A DNA stretch of 64,000 nucleotides from Muscardinus avellanarius (taxonomy: Eukaryota; Chordata; Mammalia; Rodentia; Gliridae): assembly GCA_963383645.1 (NCBI GenBank), contig OY726576.1:11651211-11715210 (forward strand), read 5' to 3'. The translations under genes and the position numbers were made by a program. The notes below the pieces were generated by a model, which made no database searches, was not told where the DNA came from, and worked only from the letters and a program-made list of their open reading frames with translations. Positions 1 to 11,263 of the stretch are shown here, in pieces; the first letter of the stretch is position 1; every line of letters starts with the position of its first letter.

Positions 1-540
1 TGTTTATAGCAGCACAATAGCCAAACTATGGAACTAGCCTAGGTGTCCATCAACAGATAAATAGATTATGAAATTATAGGTTATGCACACAACGGAATTC
101 TACTCAGCCATAAAAAAGAACAAAATTATGCCATTTTTAGGAAATGCAGAAAACTGGAGAAAACAATGCTAAGTGAGATTAGCCAGTCACAGAAAGTGAA
201 GGGTCATGTGTGTTCTCTCATGTGGAAGCTAGGGAGAAATTGGAATATAAGAGAACTCCAGATAAAGGGGGAGAAACCCCATGGAGTGCTGGATGAGGTA
301 TGGGAGAGAGAGGAGGACAGGGGAGACTTGGTGAAGGAGACAATTCAATTCAATTGGTGCCATATGTATATACAAAATTATCAATGTCAATCTCAGTGAC
401 ATATATGGGAAAGGAGAGGGTATGGAGTGGGGTCCAGAGGAAAGATTATGAGATGTGTGCATGGATGTTCCTATCACCCCGAACTTCACTATGACATGTG
501 ATTACAATGCACCAATAAAAGTATGTTTAAAAAAAAGAAA
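1..540 (+). mobile_element. L1 3' end (ORF2 C-terminus and 3' UTR)
   Basis: The sequence opens inside the last part of an L1 ORF2. The DNA encoding the usual 'CPST' C-terminal region (…ggtgtccatcaacag…) lies near 35-60 and is followed by the conserved 'tactcagccataaa' stretch near 100. A purine-rich 3' UTR follows, with AATAAA at 514-519 and an A-rich tail to 540. The element extends left beyond the window. No long frame survives, so this is a dead copy. Confidence 0.85.
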
Positions 541-734
541 GTTGACTTTTGTATCCAGTAAAAGAGAAAACTTTAAATAAACTACAACCAGCCTTTGGCA
601 TTCTTCATTCATAGGTCATGTGGAATAGTAGAAAAAGTATCAGAAAGACATGTTTTTCAGTCCCTGACTCCAGGAAGTCTGGTTTTTAATATGTCCTTCA
701 AATTTCATAAATTGGAACTTTCATACCCCATGCC

Positions 735-1035
735 ACGTACTGACAGGTGGGACCTAAAGAGAGGTGTCTAAGTAATGAGAGCTCCACCCCTCTAAATGGA
801 TTAACTGTAAAAGGGCTCAAGGCTACATGTTTAATTTCTTGCTTTCTCACACGTGCATGCTCTCTTGCCTGTCTGCCTTCTGCCATTGGTTGACACAGCA
901 AGAAGGCCTTGGACAAACACGGGTACTCTGCTTTGGACTTCCTAACCTCCATAACTGCAAGAAATAAATGTTTCTTCTTCATAATTTACCTACCTCAAGT
1001 GTTTTGTTACAGCAGCACATAAGAGACCAAGGCAA
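735..1035 (+). mobile_element. Old LTR, MaLR (MST/MLT1-like)
   Basis: The order of blocks matches the 3' half of a MaLR-type LTR as I recall it: 'agctccacccctc', a middle part with 'gacacagcaagaaggcc', then 'ttggacttcctaacctccataactg'. AATAAA follows at 963-968, then 'gttttgttacagcagcac'. MaLR LTRs are non-coding remnants of ERVL-related retrotransposons. The subfamily is not certain and the copy is heavily diverged. Confidence 0.55.
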
Positions 1036-1039
1036 TAAG

Positions 1040-2315
1040 ATGTTGAACCCTCCTCAGTCTTGGAATTCATTAATAAAATGGCAAAACACTGTATCACAAA
1101 TCTATTGTGAAGCTAAAATAAGAAAAAAGCATAAATCATCCAGCACAGAGCCTGGTACATTGCATGCATTCAATAAATGTCATGAAAGTTCTAGTGGCAA
1201 TACACTGCAGGCCTCATACCTGCAATTTTCATTTTTTTTTCTATACCAAACAAATATTACAACTTCAGGAGAAAATTTTAAACAACATAAAGGAATATGT
1301 TTGACTAGCACTCCTCCCAACAATATGACACAGGCATCTATGTATAAACAATTTATTAATCACAAATCAAAATTTGCAGAATTTTGAAGAAAAGACAAAC
1401 ATTCCATATCCATTGCCTAGATTCATATTACAGCATAAAATTTATGTCACGGTCAACCATAGATATTGAAAAACATCTGGAGATCCTCTGCTCTAAAGGA
1501 TATCATTTTATAGTCACATTGGGCTGTCAAAAGAACAGTAAAGTCACAGCAGAGAGGTGGTGACTTCTTCTCCACCTGAGCTGGGTGTGTCCACAGCAAG
1601 AAACACTGTCCAGTGCCAATTCCATGAGCCAACTCCATGCAAAGCCCAGTCCCACAGGACAGGAGTGGGTTTATTGCTTTCAGGTTCCCATGGTGATTAT
1701 CTGCGATTGGCCCTCTTGGATGGCAGGCTCGGTGCTGTCAGAATGAGCTCATGGAAGAGACAGGTCATTTGAATGCACCCATCACCTATAGGTAATTAAA
1801 ATCCTACAGCAGATGAGAGAGCTCCATTCCACGAACACTAGTCAGCAAGCTGTGGCTTCAGCAAGGAGTTCCTACTTCTTTCTGAAAACACCTAACCGAA
1901 ATGTCAACAAAGCTGGCCAGCCCTCTCTCAACATCCAAAGCCTCATTGGCTCTGGTGATACCCAGGAGAGATGCAAAAAATGACAGAATCTGACAGAAGT
2001 GGCACCAAACGCAGCCCAGTGAGACCCTTTACATGAAAGCATAACCTTGCCATGAAGAAAGTGCAAAGGGGCCGCGCTGCTTAGGGCACATTCATTGAAT
2101 TCCAGCACCATCGTGCCACCAGTGCTGCCATTCAGGTTCCAGCAAGCATTTCACTTATTAAAGTCCACCCTCTTTGCATGCACTTTTACTCTGCCCACTC
2201 TTTTCTTCTCTGTCTAAACTGTCAAAATATTAAAATCTTAAAGGGCTAAAAATACTAAAAATCTTATTTCTCTTAGGTACTAAGATTATATTATTTGTAT
2301 TTCTAGAAAAAAATT
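1040..2315. other. Unassigned sequence, no gene seen
   Basis: Only short frames are present (longest about 139 codons, at 968-1387). They have no recognisable domain, splice context or codon bias. No transposon was recognised. Confidence 0.5.
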
Positions 2316-2519
2316 TTTGCAGTACTGGGGATAGAACCCAGGGAAATTCTACCTCCAAGATACACCCCAAACCCTATTTTTAATTCTTTATTTTGAAACA
2401 GGGTCTTACTGAGTTGCCAACAGCCTTTCTAAGTAGATGAGGCTGTCCACAAATCACGATCCTCTGGTCTCAGCCTCCTGAATGCTGGGATTACGAGCAT
2501 GCACCACCATGCCTGACTT
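2316..2519 (-). mobile_element. B1-dID SINE, type I
   Basis: Read on the minus strand it has the order B1-like left part, 'cctcagctacttagtgaggc'-type middle, A-rich linker, and ID-like right part ending in the 'cagtactg' motif. It is diverged, with no clear target-site duplication. Confidence 0.85.
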
Positions 2520-3183
2520 ATAAATTACTTTTATAATGATGAAAACCATGAATTTTTTATAATATCAATTCAGTTGTATATGTAGTGGCATTTATTCTCT
2601 TTGCTTTAGGAAGATTTTATTATCCCACTTTTCCTCCAGTGGCTCTGGGCCAGGATTGTTTTCCTATCTGGAAATTGCACTTTCTTCCTTGCCACTAAGC
2701 TGTCCCATCTGTCAATGCCCAATAGTTTCCACACTCAGCATGAAGCCTTTGCTGATTGCTCAGCCCAGACAGATACTGACTTCTCCAAATCCTTAGGACC
2801 ATATTTCCCAAAGTGTGTTCCACAGCACATTAATTTAATTCTCTGGTGTCATTTTTCTGTTCAATTCTCTAGAAGGGTATCATGAACAATGGATTTTGAT
2901 TGGTACTTCCTACTACATCCACCCTTTAAAAATTAATAATCCACAGTTGTAAGTTAAAAGGTTCAAGCCTGTCAGCCTTTCCTGATTTTTCTCCTTCTTA
3001 TTTGACTATGTATTCTCTTCCTAATTTTCTTTCATATACAAACATGCACAATACTCATTCCCATCTAAGAAGTAAATCTACAGAACTCCCTCTTTGGAGA
3101 ATGCTTCTCCACAACACATTTGAAACTCATTCCTCTAATAATCCCTTTTGAAAACACAGAAGGGGAGAAAGGACCACAGGTTG
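2520..3183. other. Unassigned AT-rich sequence
   Basis: No reading frame, RNA gene or transposon was recognised in this stretch. Confidence 0.5.
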
Positions 3184-3322
3184 GGGCCAGCCCCAGCAGC
3201 ATCTTGTGACTCTCAGCAACTTATAAAGGCCCTGTTTCAAAACAAAAAAAAAAAAATTTTAAAGGGCTGGGAGTATATCTCAGAAATATAATGTCCCTGG
3301 TTGTAATATCGAGTACCAAAAA
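3184..3322 (+). mobile_element. B1-dID SINE, 5'-truncated
   Basis: Contains the right part of the B1-like monomer ('ctcagcaacttataaaggcc'), 'ctgtttcaaaac', an A-rich linker and a degraded ID-like monomer ('gggctgggagtatatctcag'). The left end is missing. Confidence 0.7.
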
Positions 3323-3477
3323 AGGGGGAAAAGAGGGAAAGAAACTCAGAAAGGAAGGTATAAGTAAAGTATAATGAGTAGGGTACTCAGTAAGATAGGA
3401 GTAAGATGCTTTGGAGAACTTTTGCCCTGTATGATGACTATAAATAACAATTCCATACCATACATTTCAAAAAGCTA

Positions 3478-3562
3478 GGGGCTGAGGCATAGCTCAGTGG
3501 CAAAGCACCTGCCTTGCAGGTGTAGTGCTCTGAGTTTGATCCCCAGTTCCAGAAAAAAAAAA
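3478..3562 (+). mobile_element. Stand-alone ID-like SINE
   Basis: A tRNA-Ala-like unit with an A-box-like 'tagctcagtggcaaagc', 'tgccttgcagg', a B-box-like 'gagtttgatcc' and 'ccagttcc', followed by an A-rich tail. The ID family is rodent-specific, which supports the host assignment. It is too diverged and A-tailed to be a functional tRNA gene. Confidence 0.8.
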
Positions 3563-3742
3563 GAACATAAACAAAGCTAAAAAATAACTTTTTAAAGATT
3601 TTATCACAAAGAACTGATTGATGTTTGAGGAAATAAATCTACTCAATCTTATTTAAATTTTATACAATGCACACATGTATCAAACATGGTGCCCCATTAA
3701 TATACACAGTTTTTGTGTTTTTCTATATCAGTTAAAATTTTT

Positions 3743-3755
3743 AAAAAGAAAGATA
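3743..3755. repeat. Target-site duplication of the large L1, left copy
   Basis: AAAAAGAAAGATA here recurs at 13462-13474, directly after the A-rich tail of the L1 at 3756-13461. The word is A-rich and low in complexity, so chance similarity is possible. However, the L1 length it implies, after removing nested insertions, is a normal full length (about 6.7 kb). Confidence 0.55.
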
Positions 3756-4422
3756 GAAGAAAGGAGAAAACGGCAACTGTGGAACATCTCAGCAGCACAG
3801 CTCAGTAACTGTAACAAAAATCAACTACCGAGAAGACAGCTCCTTGACAAGAAAAAACTACAAAGACACATATGAGTGAACACACAAAAAAGGGAACTAT
3901 GGTGGAATAAATGCAATAGTCAGAATGTGAGACCCACAGCAAAGATCCCAAGTGCACAACTAATCTGGTGTGGCAGCCGGCTCCACCTTGGGCCACCAGC
4001 CTGAATTGCAAATTCTGTCTCTGCAGCCCCAAGAAATTCTGGCCAGTAAATCAAGGACTTGAAGTGCAGAAAGCAGCGGCAGCACTCCAACATCTTGGGC
4101 AACCAGCACCACACTTCAGAGATGGAAAAAAGATCCAAAAGCCTGAGCTCACCAGAAGCCAGCACCCATAGTGGTGCACGGTGCCCTCCAGAGACCCAGC
4201 CCACAGGGCAGGAAGCTAACTGCATTTCTCAATGGATGACAAAAAAGAGCAACCACAGAGATGTCAGCAGGCTAAGACCTGGCGGCCCACCTCTGAGGTG
4301 GTTGGGTTAGAACCTACAGACACAGGAAAGGCCCATAGTGGCCAGGGGGCAGTACCTGCACAGGGTCACAGCGGGTTGCTTCAAGATTACACTGGATACC
4401 CTCCACCAGTGTGGGTAGGAAG

Positions 4423-4510
4423 GTGCAGGCCCAGGGCCAGAAGCACAGAGTCCAGGTCCAGAAAGCACAGAGCCCAGGACCCAAAAGTGCAGGGCCCAGG
4501 GCCAGAAAAT
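4423..4510 (+). repeat. Four tandem copies of a ~22-bp unit in the L1 5' UTR
   Basis: Four imperfect units starting at 4423, 4443, 4465 and 4487 share the pattern G(T/C)(G/A)CAG-R-G-YCCAGG-Y-CCAGAA. They make a short minisatellite in the GC-rich 5' UTR and are the source of the repetitive peptide in the chance frame 4232-4654. Confidence 0.75.
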
Positions 4511-5619
4511 GCAGAACAATGCACTTACTTGGAACTCATTTACAATGACACCTACCACCCTGACACCAGAGCACAAAGTGGTGAGAGAGAAGAGAGGGGC
4601 ATGAACACCCTTGAAGTGGGTCCAAAAGCTGAAAATAGGTTACGGAGCAAATAAGAGATAATTAGAACATGCTCCAGAATGTTCCAATGAACAGACCTTA
4701 AACAGGCCCTATAATGTGTACATTGGCAGTATTTTTTTTGTTTTCTTTTTGTAGGTTTTGTCTTTGATTTGTTCTTATTATTGTTGGTTTTTGTTGCTTG
4801 TTTTGTTATTTTCTGCATGTTTGTTTTCTCCTTTCCAATTCCTTTTACAAGCTTCCTCCCTATATCCTATCTACTCTCTTCTCTCAAAACTTTTTCTCTT
4901 TCTGTATCTCCTTGTTTAATATTCAAGCTATTTCATATCTCCTTACCTAAATACTTTATACTAACTACAAGGATCCTACTATATCATTATCTCTCATCTC
5001 AAACAGACACTACCTTATTACATTTAAATTCTTACTCAACTTAATCGTATCCTCTACTTTATCCTATTCCTGTACCCAACACCCCAGCTCCTCCTTCTCT
5101 CCTAACCCTCACCATTGAAAACAGTACTACTTCCCCATGCATGAATCTGCTGTCAGCTCTAAATCCCTATAACTAAGATTGGATCATAAAGGTGATCCAC
5201 AGGAAAGGACAACCACACAATAAAGATAAACTAACTAGAGCAAATAGAAGGAAACACTCAAACGATCACACATGTGTTTAAAGAATACATAGCTCACAAA
5301 CTATTCTGCCCATACTGCTGAGCTGACTCTTTATGAAGGTAGTGGCAGACATAACACCTGACCTTAACACCTGAAACTCATCAACAAAACCATAACAGCA
5401 AGCAGAAGGTACTTCAGAGCAACTCAGTATTGACAATCTACAAGTCGAACAACAGTGGAGTGATTGTAGACACAGTCTTTAGGGTTAATATCAAAGTGTG
5501 AGTGGTAGCTGGAACCATCTCTCCCAATAGTAATCTGGAACAGCACCTATCAACAACAACTCACAAACAAAAAGCAGATACCAAGACAACAGAAACACAA
5601 ACCCAAGAATTCTGAAGAT

Positions 5620-6510
5620 GTGAGAAAGAGGAACAGTGAGAAAATAAGGGAAATCATGAATACTGACTTACAAGAAATGCAAGAAGGAGAATTTCAAACC
5701 ATGATCTTCAATATGATGAAAGACCTCACAGTATGTGTACAAGAAATGAAAGAGGAAATTGAGATGCTAAGAAAGATCAGAAAGAGGTCTGGAATAAAAT
5801 TAGTCAATAAATAAAAGGAAGACAGCAATAGAAAAAAATTGCAGAAGATTAGATGAAATGAAAAATAGAATATCAATGTTAGAAGAAAGTTCATTTAAAA
5901 CCAAACTCACATTCAACAGTATACAGAAAACATTATAACAATAGAACCTAAACATCCAACAACTATGGGACAATATGAATCATTCTAACTTATGGATAAA
6001 ATGCATTGAAGAAGTGATAGAGGGATGGACTGAAAGTATCCATTATCTCTTGAGATAAATAATTTCAGAGAATTTTCCAAGCATGAAAAGAGACTTGGAC
6101 ATACACGTGCAAGAGACATAGAGAATACCATTAAGACAAGATCAAAGAAGGACCTCCTCACACTATGAAATAATCAAAATGACCAACATTGAGGCTAAGA
6201 AAGTATCTTTAAAGCAGTGAAAACAAAAGAATGGATGACATTCAGGGGAAAAGCAATGAAAATCACTCCATATTTTACCAACCAAACCATGAATGCAAGG
6301 AGAAACTGATATGATGTAATCCAGACCCTGGAAGTAAACAACTTTCAACAAAAACTGCTATATCCAGCAAGGATATTATACAAAATTGACAGAGAAATAA
6401 AAATTTTTTAATGTAAGCAGAATCTGAAAAAATTCATGAATACTAAACCAACACTAGAGAAAATTCTTAAAGAAATAAATCATAAAGAAAAAGAAGCAAA
6501 TTTTAGAACC
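5620..6510 (+). pseudogene. Broken L1 ORF1 (RNA-binding protein)
   Basis: L1 ORF1 encodes the trimeric RNA-binding chaperone of the L1 particle. A start like the family's is present at 5620 (MRKRN), followed by a coiled-coil-like stretch rich in E, K and M for 64 codons before a stop. Downstream, in shifted frames, is DNA matching the RNA-recognition and C-terminal parts of the intact copy at 9446-10363: 'atgaccaacattgaggct', then 'acattcaggggaaaagc', then 'tatccagcaagg'. Several frameshifts and stops make it non-functional. It is clearly older than the nested copy at 9446. Confidence 0.8.
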
Positions 6511-6622
6511 AGAGAAGAGATTAAACCAAAATCATATCTCAATAATAACACTGAACATCAAAGGACTTAACTCACCAATTAAAAGACATAGACTGGCAAT
6601 GTGGATTTAAAAAAAACAATCC

Positions 6623-6817
6623 AGCCAGGCATGGTGGCACACACTTGTAATCCCCATGCTTGGGAGGTGGAGGCAGGAGGATCCCGTGGGTTCAAAGCCA
6701 GCCTCACTGGCTTAAGAGACCCTGTTTCCAAATAAAAATATAAAAATAGGTCTGGGAGTGTAGCCCAGAAGTAGAAGGGCTTCCAGGAACCCCAGTACCA
6801 CAAAAAAAAAAAAAAAA
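6623..6817 (+). mobile_element. B1-dID SINE, type II, inside L1 ORF2
   Basis: Left monomer with 'ggtggcacacacttgtaat', then the type II hairpin (AAAGCCAGC-CTC-ACTGGCTT), 'aagagaccctgtttccaaat', and the right part 'aggtctgggagtgtagccc', with an A tail. It splits the endonuclease part of the L1 ORF2. Confidence 0.9.
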
Positions 6818-8643
6818 CATGCTGCTTGCAAGAAATTCATCTTACAGCCAAAGATATCCATAGACTAAAAGTGAAAGGATGGAAAAAGATATATCACACC
6901 AATGGAGACAAAAAAACAAGCAGGGGTAGCAATGCTGATGTCTAATAAAACAGACTTTAAGCCAAAACACATCAGAAGAGACAAAGCAGAGCACTTTCTT
7001 TTATTAAAAGGAAAAATTCAGCAAGAAGATATAATAATAAATGTTTATGCCCCACATTGTAAAAGAAACCCTTTCAGGACATCAGATCTCAAATAGACCC
7101 AAATACAATAATATTAGGAGACTTCAACACACCACTCATGCTACAAGATTGATCTTCGAGGCAAAAAATGAGTAAAGACTCTTCAGAATTAAAGAAAACT
7201 ATAAACCAAATGGACATAATAGACATAAATAGAATATTTCAAATAGGAACAGCAGAGTATATATTCTTCTCAGCTTCCCATGGAACCTTCTCCAAAATAT
7301 ATCACATCCTGGGCCACAAAGTAAGCACTAGAAAATTCAAAAGATGTAATATAATTCCCTGCACCTTTTCAGATCACAATAGAATGAAAGTAGAAATCAA
7401 CAACAGGAAGACCAAAAGAAACTATATTAATACATGAAGATTGAATAAGGATTGGCTGAAATCAGAAATAGGGGAAGAAGTAAAAAAAATCAGTAATTAA
7501 ATGCAAATAGGGACACAACATACCAAAATCTAAGGGACACTTTGAAGGCAGTGTTAAGCACAAAGTTATTGCATTGAGTGCCCATATAAGAAGAACAGAG
7601 AATCATCAAACAGCCTAATGACATATCTCAAGGACCTAGAAAAACAACAACAATCCAATCCCAAATCCAGCAGAAGGCAGGAAATAAATAAAATCAGAGC
7701 TGAAATAAATAAAATAGAGAATAAATAAATACAAAAGATCAACAAAACAAAAGGCTGGTTCTTTGAAAAGATTAATAATATTGACAAACTTGTGACCAGC
7801 CTAACCAAAAGGAAAAATAGAATCAAGTCAAATCATTAAAATCAGAAATGAAAAAGGAGTCATCACCACAGACAGTGTGGAAATTCAAAGGATTATCAGA
7901 AACTATTTTGAAAATTTATATTCCAATAGACTGGAAAACATGATGAAAGAAATCAGTAGATTTCTAAGCACATATAACCTACCTAAATTAAACCAACAGG
8001 ATATAACAAGCCTACACCAACCAATAACAAGCAAAGAAACAGAAACAGCAATAAAAAATTCTGTGATTAAAAAAAAGCCCAGGTCCAGATGTGTTTCCAG
8101 CTGAATTCTATAAAACTTTCAGAGAAGAACTAATCTCAATACTTCACACCTTCTTCCAGAAAATTAAAAGAGGTGGAATTATTCCAAACTCCTTCTATGA
8201 AGCCAGTATCACATTAATACCAAAACCAAATAAAGATACCTCAAGAAAAGAAAATTATAGAACAATATCTTTGATGAACATAGATGCAAAATTTCTAAAC
8301 AAAATACTAGTTATACTCATTCAAAAACTTATCAATAGAATTGTACACCACAACCAAGTTGATTTCTTCCCAGGGAAGCAAGGCTTGTTCAACATATGCA
8401 AATCAATACATGTTATTCACCACATAAATAGAACTAAGAACAAAATTCACATGTTCATATAAATAAGTGCTGAAAAAGCATTTGACAAAATCTAACACTC
8501 ATTCATGTTACAAATAAAACACTGGATAATATTGAAAGAGAATGAATATATATCACCATCATTAAGGCAATATACAATAAACCCAAAGCCAACATCATAT
8601 TGAATGGAGAAAAACTGCAAAAATTCCTTATAAAATCAGAAAT

Positions 8644-8653
8644 AAGACAATGA
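8644..8653. repeat. Target-site duplication of the nested L1 element, left copy
   Basis: AAGACAATGA here and at 11426-11435 brackets the element at 8654-11425 exactly. The host ORF2 text continues across the two copies ('…tcagaaataagacaatga | tgcccactatcac…'), so the duplication and the insertion are well supported. Confidence 0.9.
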
Positions 8654-8663
8654 GACTTCCGGG

Positions 8664-8672
8664 AAGATGGCG
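8664..8672 (+). promoter_or_regulatory. YY1-type site at the L1 5' end
   Basis: AAGATGGCG lies about 10 bases inside the element's 5' end, and CTTCCGGG (ETS-like) overlaps just upstream. In human L1 a YY1 site at the same relative place directs accurate transcription start. The same word occurs at the 5' end of the minus-strand L1 (49182-49190), which argues that it is conserved. Function is inferred. Confidence 0.6.
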
Positions 8673-8846
8673 ACCGAGAAAAGCGGGGCTTAAGAGTCCC
8701 GCTAACAACCAATCTCCATTACCACAAAATCAGCGCCTTTCATAGCCAGAAAACACCATCACCAGAAAAACAAAAAAAACCACCAGGCTCCAGAGAGAAA
8801 GCGGACTGAGAACAGAGCTCAGGGCCACAGAGGAGACACACGCGCC

Positions 8847-9180
8847 CGAGGACGCGGCAGCAGCGCCATACTGCCGGCGGCAGCGGCGAACTCAACGGAC
8901 GGCTACAGCAAGCCAGGTGAGCCGCTGCGGAACAGCCAGGCGGGATCTTTCGGCGCAGACAGCATTTAAAGCTCCCAGTGGCTGAGCTCAGCACACGCTG
9001 CAGGGATTCAGAGTGGAAAACAAAACCAGAGAAGAAAAAATACGCCAGCCTCATGGCCGAGGGCGTGGCAGAGGCGCCATATTGCCACCGGCGGCGGCAG
9101 CAGCAGTGAATTCACTGAGTCCAGTACAGCTACATCTGCGTACTCAAGAACAGTGAGTCAAATTGCGGGCCACAGAGGAG
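8847..9180 (+). repeat. Imperfect internal repeats in the 5' UTR of the nested L1
   Basis: A CpG-rich segment around 8847-8875 (CGAGGACGCGGCAGCAGCGC…) recurs in diverged form at 9058-9086, about 210 bases later. The exact 14-mer GGGCCACAGAGGAG occurs at 8822 and 9167. A weaker pair ('acccagtgagggagtggtgg' / 'acccagtaaaggagtagtgg') lies near 9211 and 9330. This suggests that the 5' UTR grew by duplication, as in L1 families with repeated promoter monomers. Confidence 0.55.
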
Positions 9181-9445
9181 AAATCGCAGTATTGTGCCTC
9201 CTGGGACTTGACCCAGTGAGGGAGTGGTGGTGGCAGAGATATCACACCATAGGAGAACGTGCAACCTGGCACCCCCCATAGTTTAAAGCAGCCTCTATCG
9301 ATTCCCTGGGTCGGAGACTCTGTGATACAACCCAGTAAAGGAGTAGTGGGGTCTGAGATAATACAGACTCAAGATCCAGAGCACCTTAAGTGAAGCCATA
9401 GTGACCCAAGGGAAGAACCCAGAGAAGGCACAAATCTCTGAAATC

Positions 9446-10363
9446 ATGGGAAAGAGGAATAACACTGGAGTAATGAATGTGCACAACCCCACAACATCAG
9501 AACCCGATAAAACAGAAAATCAGAGATTTCTAGAAGATCAAATCAGGAAAATAACTGTAGAAATAATAGAGGTGCTTCGAAAAGAACTCAGAGAGAGCCA
9601 AAAAGAGATAAAGGATGCAATTAATGAAGTAAAGGCCTCAATTCAAAGCACAAACAACCGATTAGACCACATGGAGAACAGAATCTCGCTCTTAGAAGAT
9701 GAGCAATCCAAAAATGAATGCATAGTTTCTAATCTAGAAAAAAGTTTCCAACAGCAGGAATCTGACATTGAAGAAATATGGGCCCATCTTAAGAGAGCTA
9801 ACCTAAGAATAATTGGAATAGAGGAGAGAAAAGAAAGTGATACCAAAGGGATCAACAATCTCTTCAAGGAAGTAATAGCAGAAAATTTTCCAAATATAGA
9901 GCAAGAGGTTGATACACAGATCCAGGAAACTTATAGAACTCCCTTTAGACAGGATCGGAGAAGAGGATCCCCACGCCATATAATTGTCAAAATGACCAAT
10001 GTGGAAGCCAAGCAGAGAATCTTAAAGGCAACAAAAACAAAGGGCCAACTGACATTCAGAGGCAAACCAATTAGAATCACTCCAGACTTCCCAAACCAAG
10101 TCATGAGAGCCAGAAGGGCTTGGAGTAACATATTCCAAACTCTGAAAGAAAACAACTTCCAGCCAAAAATTTCCTATCCAGCAAAACTTTCTATCAAATT
10201 AGATGGAGAAATAAGAAGCTTCCATGACAAACAGAAACTGAAGGAATTTATGTCTTCAAAACCAGCGCTAGAGAAAATACTCAAAGAGATTAACTACAAA
10301 GAAGAAATAGGTAACACTCACCAGAACCAGAGAAACAAGAGTTTCCATCCAACAGACAACTAA
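9446..10363 (+). CDS. L1 ORF1 protein, uninterrupted (305 aa)
   Basis: This would be the L1 RNA-binding protein that coats L1 RNA and acts as a nucleic-acid chaperone in cytoplasmic particles. The start is placed at the ATG encoding MGKRN, because L1 ORF1 proteins usually begin MGK; the frame is open 15 codons further upstream, to 9401. Residues about 25-110 are a charged heptad-like coiled coil (trimer stalk). Residues about 117-188 form the RNA-recognition domain, with NLRIIGI at 119-125 and SPRHIIVKM at 175-183. Residues 189-285 form the C-terminal domain, with TFRGKPIRI, ARRAW at 222-226 and SYPAKLS at 243-249. The length is close to other mammalian ORF1 proteins (about 340-370 aa) but a little shorter at the N-terminus. 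No stop or shift is present, unlike every other L1 frame here. The element has no ORF2, so it could not move on its own. Expression is unknown. Confidence 0.85.
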   Translation: MGKRNNTGVMNVHNPTTSEPDKTENQRFLEDQIRKITVEIIEVLRKELRESQKEIKDAINEVKASIQSTNNRLDHMENRISLLEDEQSKNECIVSNLEKSFQQQESDIEEIWAHLKRANLRIIGIEERKESDTKGINNLFKEVIAENFPNIEQEVDTQIQETYRTPFRQDRRRGSPRHIIVKMTNVEAKQRILKATKTKGQLTFRGKPIRITPDFPNQVMRARRAWSNIFQTLKENNFQPKISYPAKLSIKLDGEIRSFHDKQKLKEFMSSKPALEKILKEINYKEEIGNTHQNQRNKSFHPTDN

Positions 10364-10479
10364 GATTGGTTATCTGTGGAGATTCATTATTTATGTTACT
10401 CTTTTACCTATCTCTAAGTTGTATTGTTTGCCTTTATTGTTGTTAATTTTTAGGATTTCTAGTTGGAATATTAATATAC

Positions 10480-11085
10480 CTTCAGATATAGCATTTGGAA
10501 ATATTTTATCCCATTCTATTAGTAACTTTTAACTCTGTTTACATTGTCTTTGGATATACAATATTTTTTTTTATTTTTTAGGGAGTTTGTATATTCTTCT
10601 GTTGCCTGTGCCATTGAAATCATATCCAAGAAATCACTGCCAATTTCAATGTTGTGAGGTTTTATGACCCAGATTTTCTCCTAAAAGTTTATAGTCTTAA
10701 GATTTATATTTAGGTCTTTTATCTATTTTGAGTTAATACTTGTATGTGGGATTAGGTAAAGGTCCAATTTATTCTTTTCCATGTAATTATTATTTTTCAA
10801 CAATATTTAGTTAAAAGATTATTATTTCCACCACCAAATGTTCGTGGAAACCTTGTCAAAAATAACTTGACAATATAGGGAAGAATTTAGCTCTAGGCTT
10901 GTATTTAACTCCAATGGTCTATATATCTGCCTTTAGAACAGTACTACACTGTTTCAATTATTGTAGCTTTATATGGTTTGAAATCAGAAAATATATATCT
11001 GCTAGCTTTGTTCTTTTTCAAGATCGTTTTGGGTATCTAGAATTCATACTCCATATTAGGATAGATTTTTTTCTGAAAAATAAAT
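10480..11085 (-). mobile_element. Antisense fragment of an ancient L1 ORF2
   Basis: On the + strand the text follows the reverse complement of old mammalian L1 ORF2 in the right order: 'ggaaatattttatcccattct', 'tgcctgtgcc', 'catatccaagaaatcactgcc', 'ttaggtcttttatctatttt', 'gagttaatacttgtatgt', then 'tgtttcaattattgtagct' and 'ctttgttctttttcaagat'. It has many small changes and lies in the opposite direction to the element around it. The exact ends are uncertain. Confidence 0.7.
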
Positions 11086-11263
11086 ATATAAATATATGAT
11101 AGTTTCACCTAAAAAAACAGAAAAAAATATTCTCTGGTAAGAAAGAAAGCAAAAAGAAATATTGAAATGCTATCTTTAAATCATCAAACGCTTGGTATCA
11201 GACAAATGAAACTGTTATGTGAGATTATCATTTTTAATTTTGGATAAATTGCTATAATACTAG

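Noticed and set aside
3478..3562. tRNA-like sequence with A- and B-box words
   Set aside because: Ends in an A-rich tail and matches the ID SINE; it lacks a proper tRNA fold.
4232..4654. 140-codon frame with repeated arginine/proline/glycine text
   Set aside because: Lies in the L1 5' UTR; the repetition comes from the 22-bp minisatellite, with no L1 protein known there.
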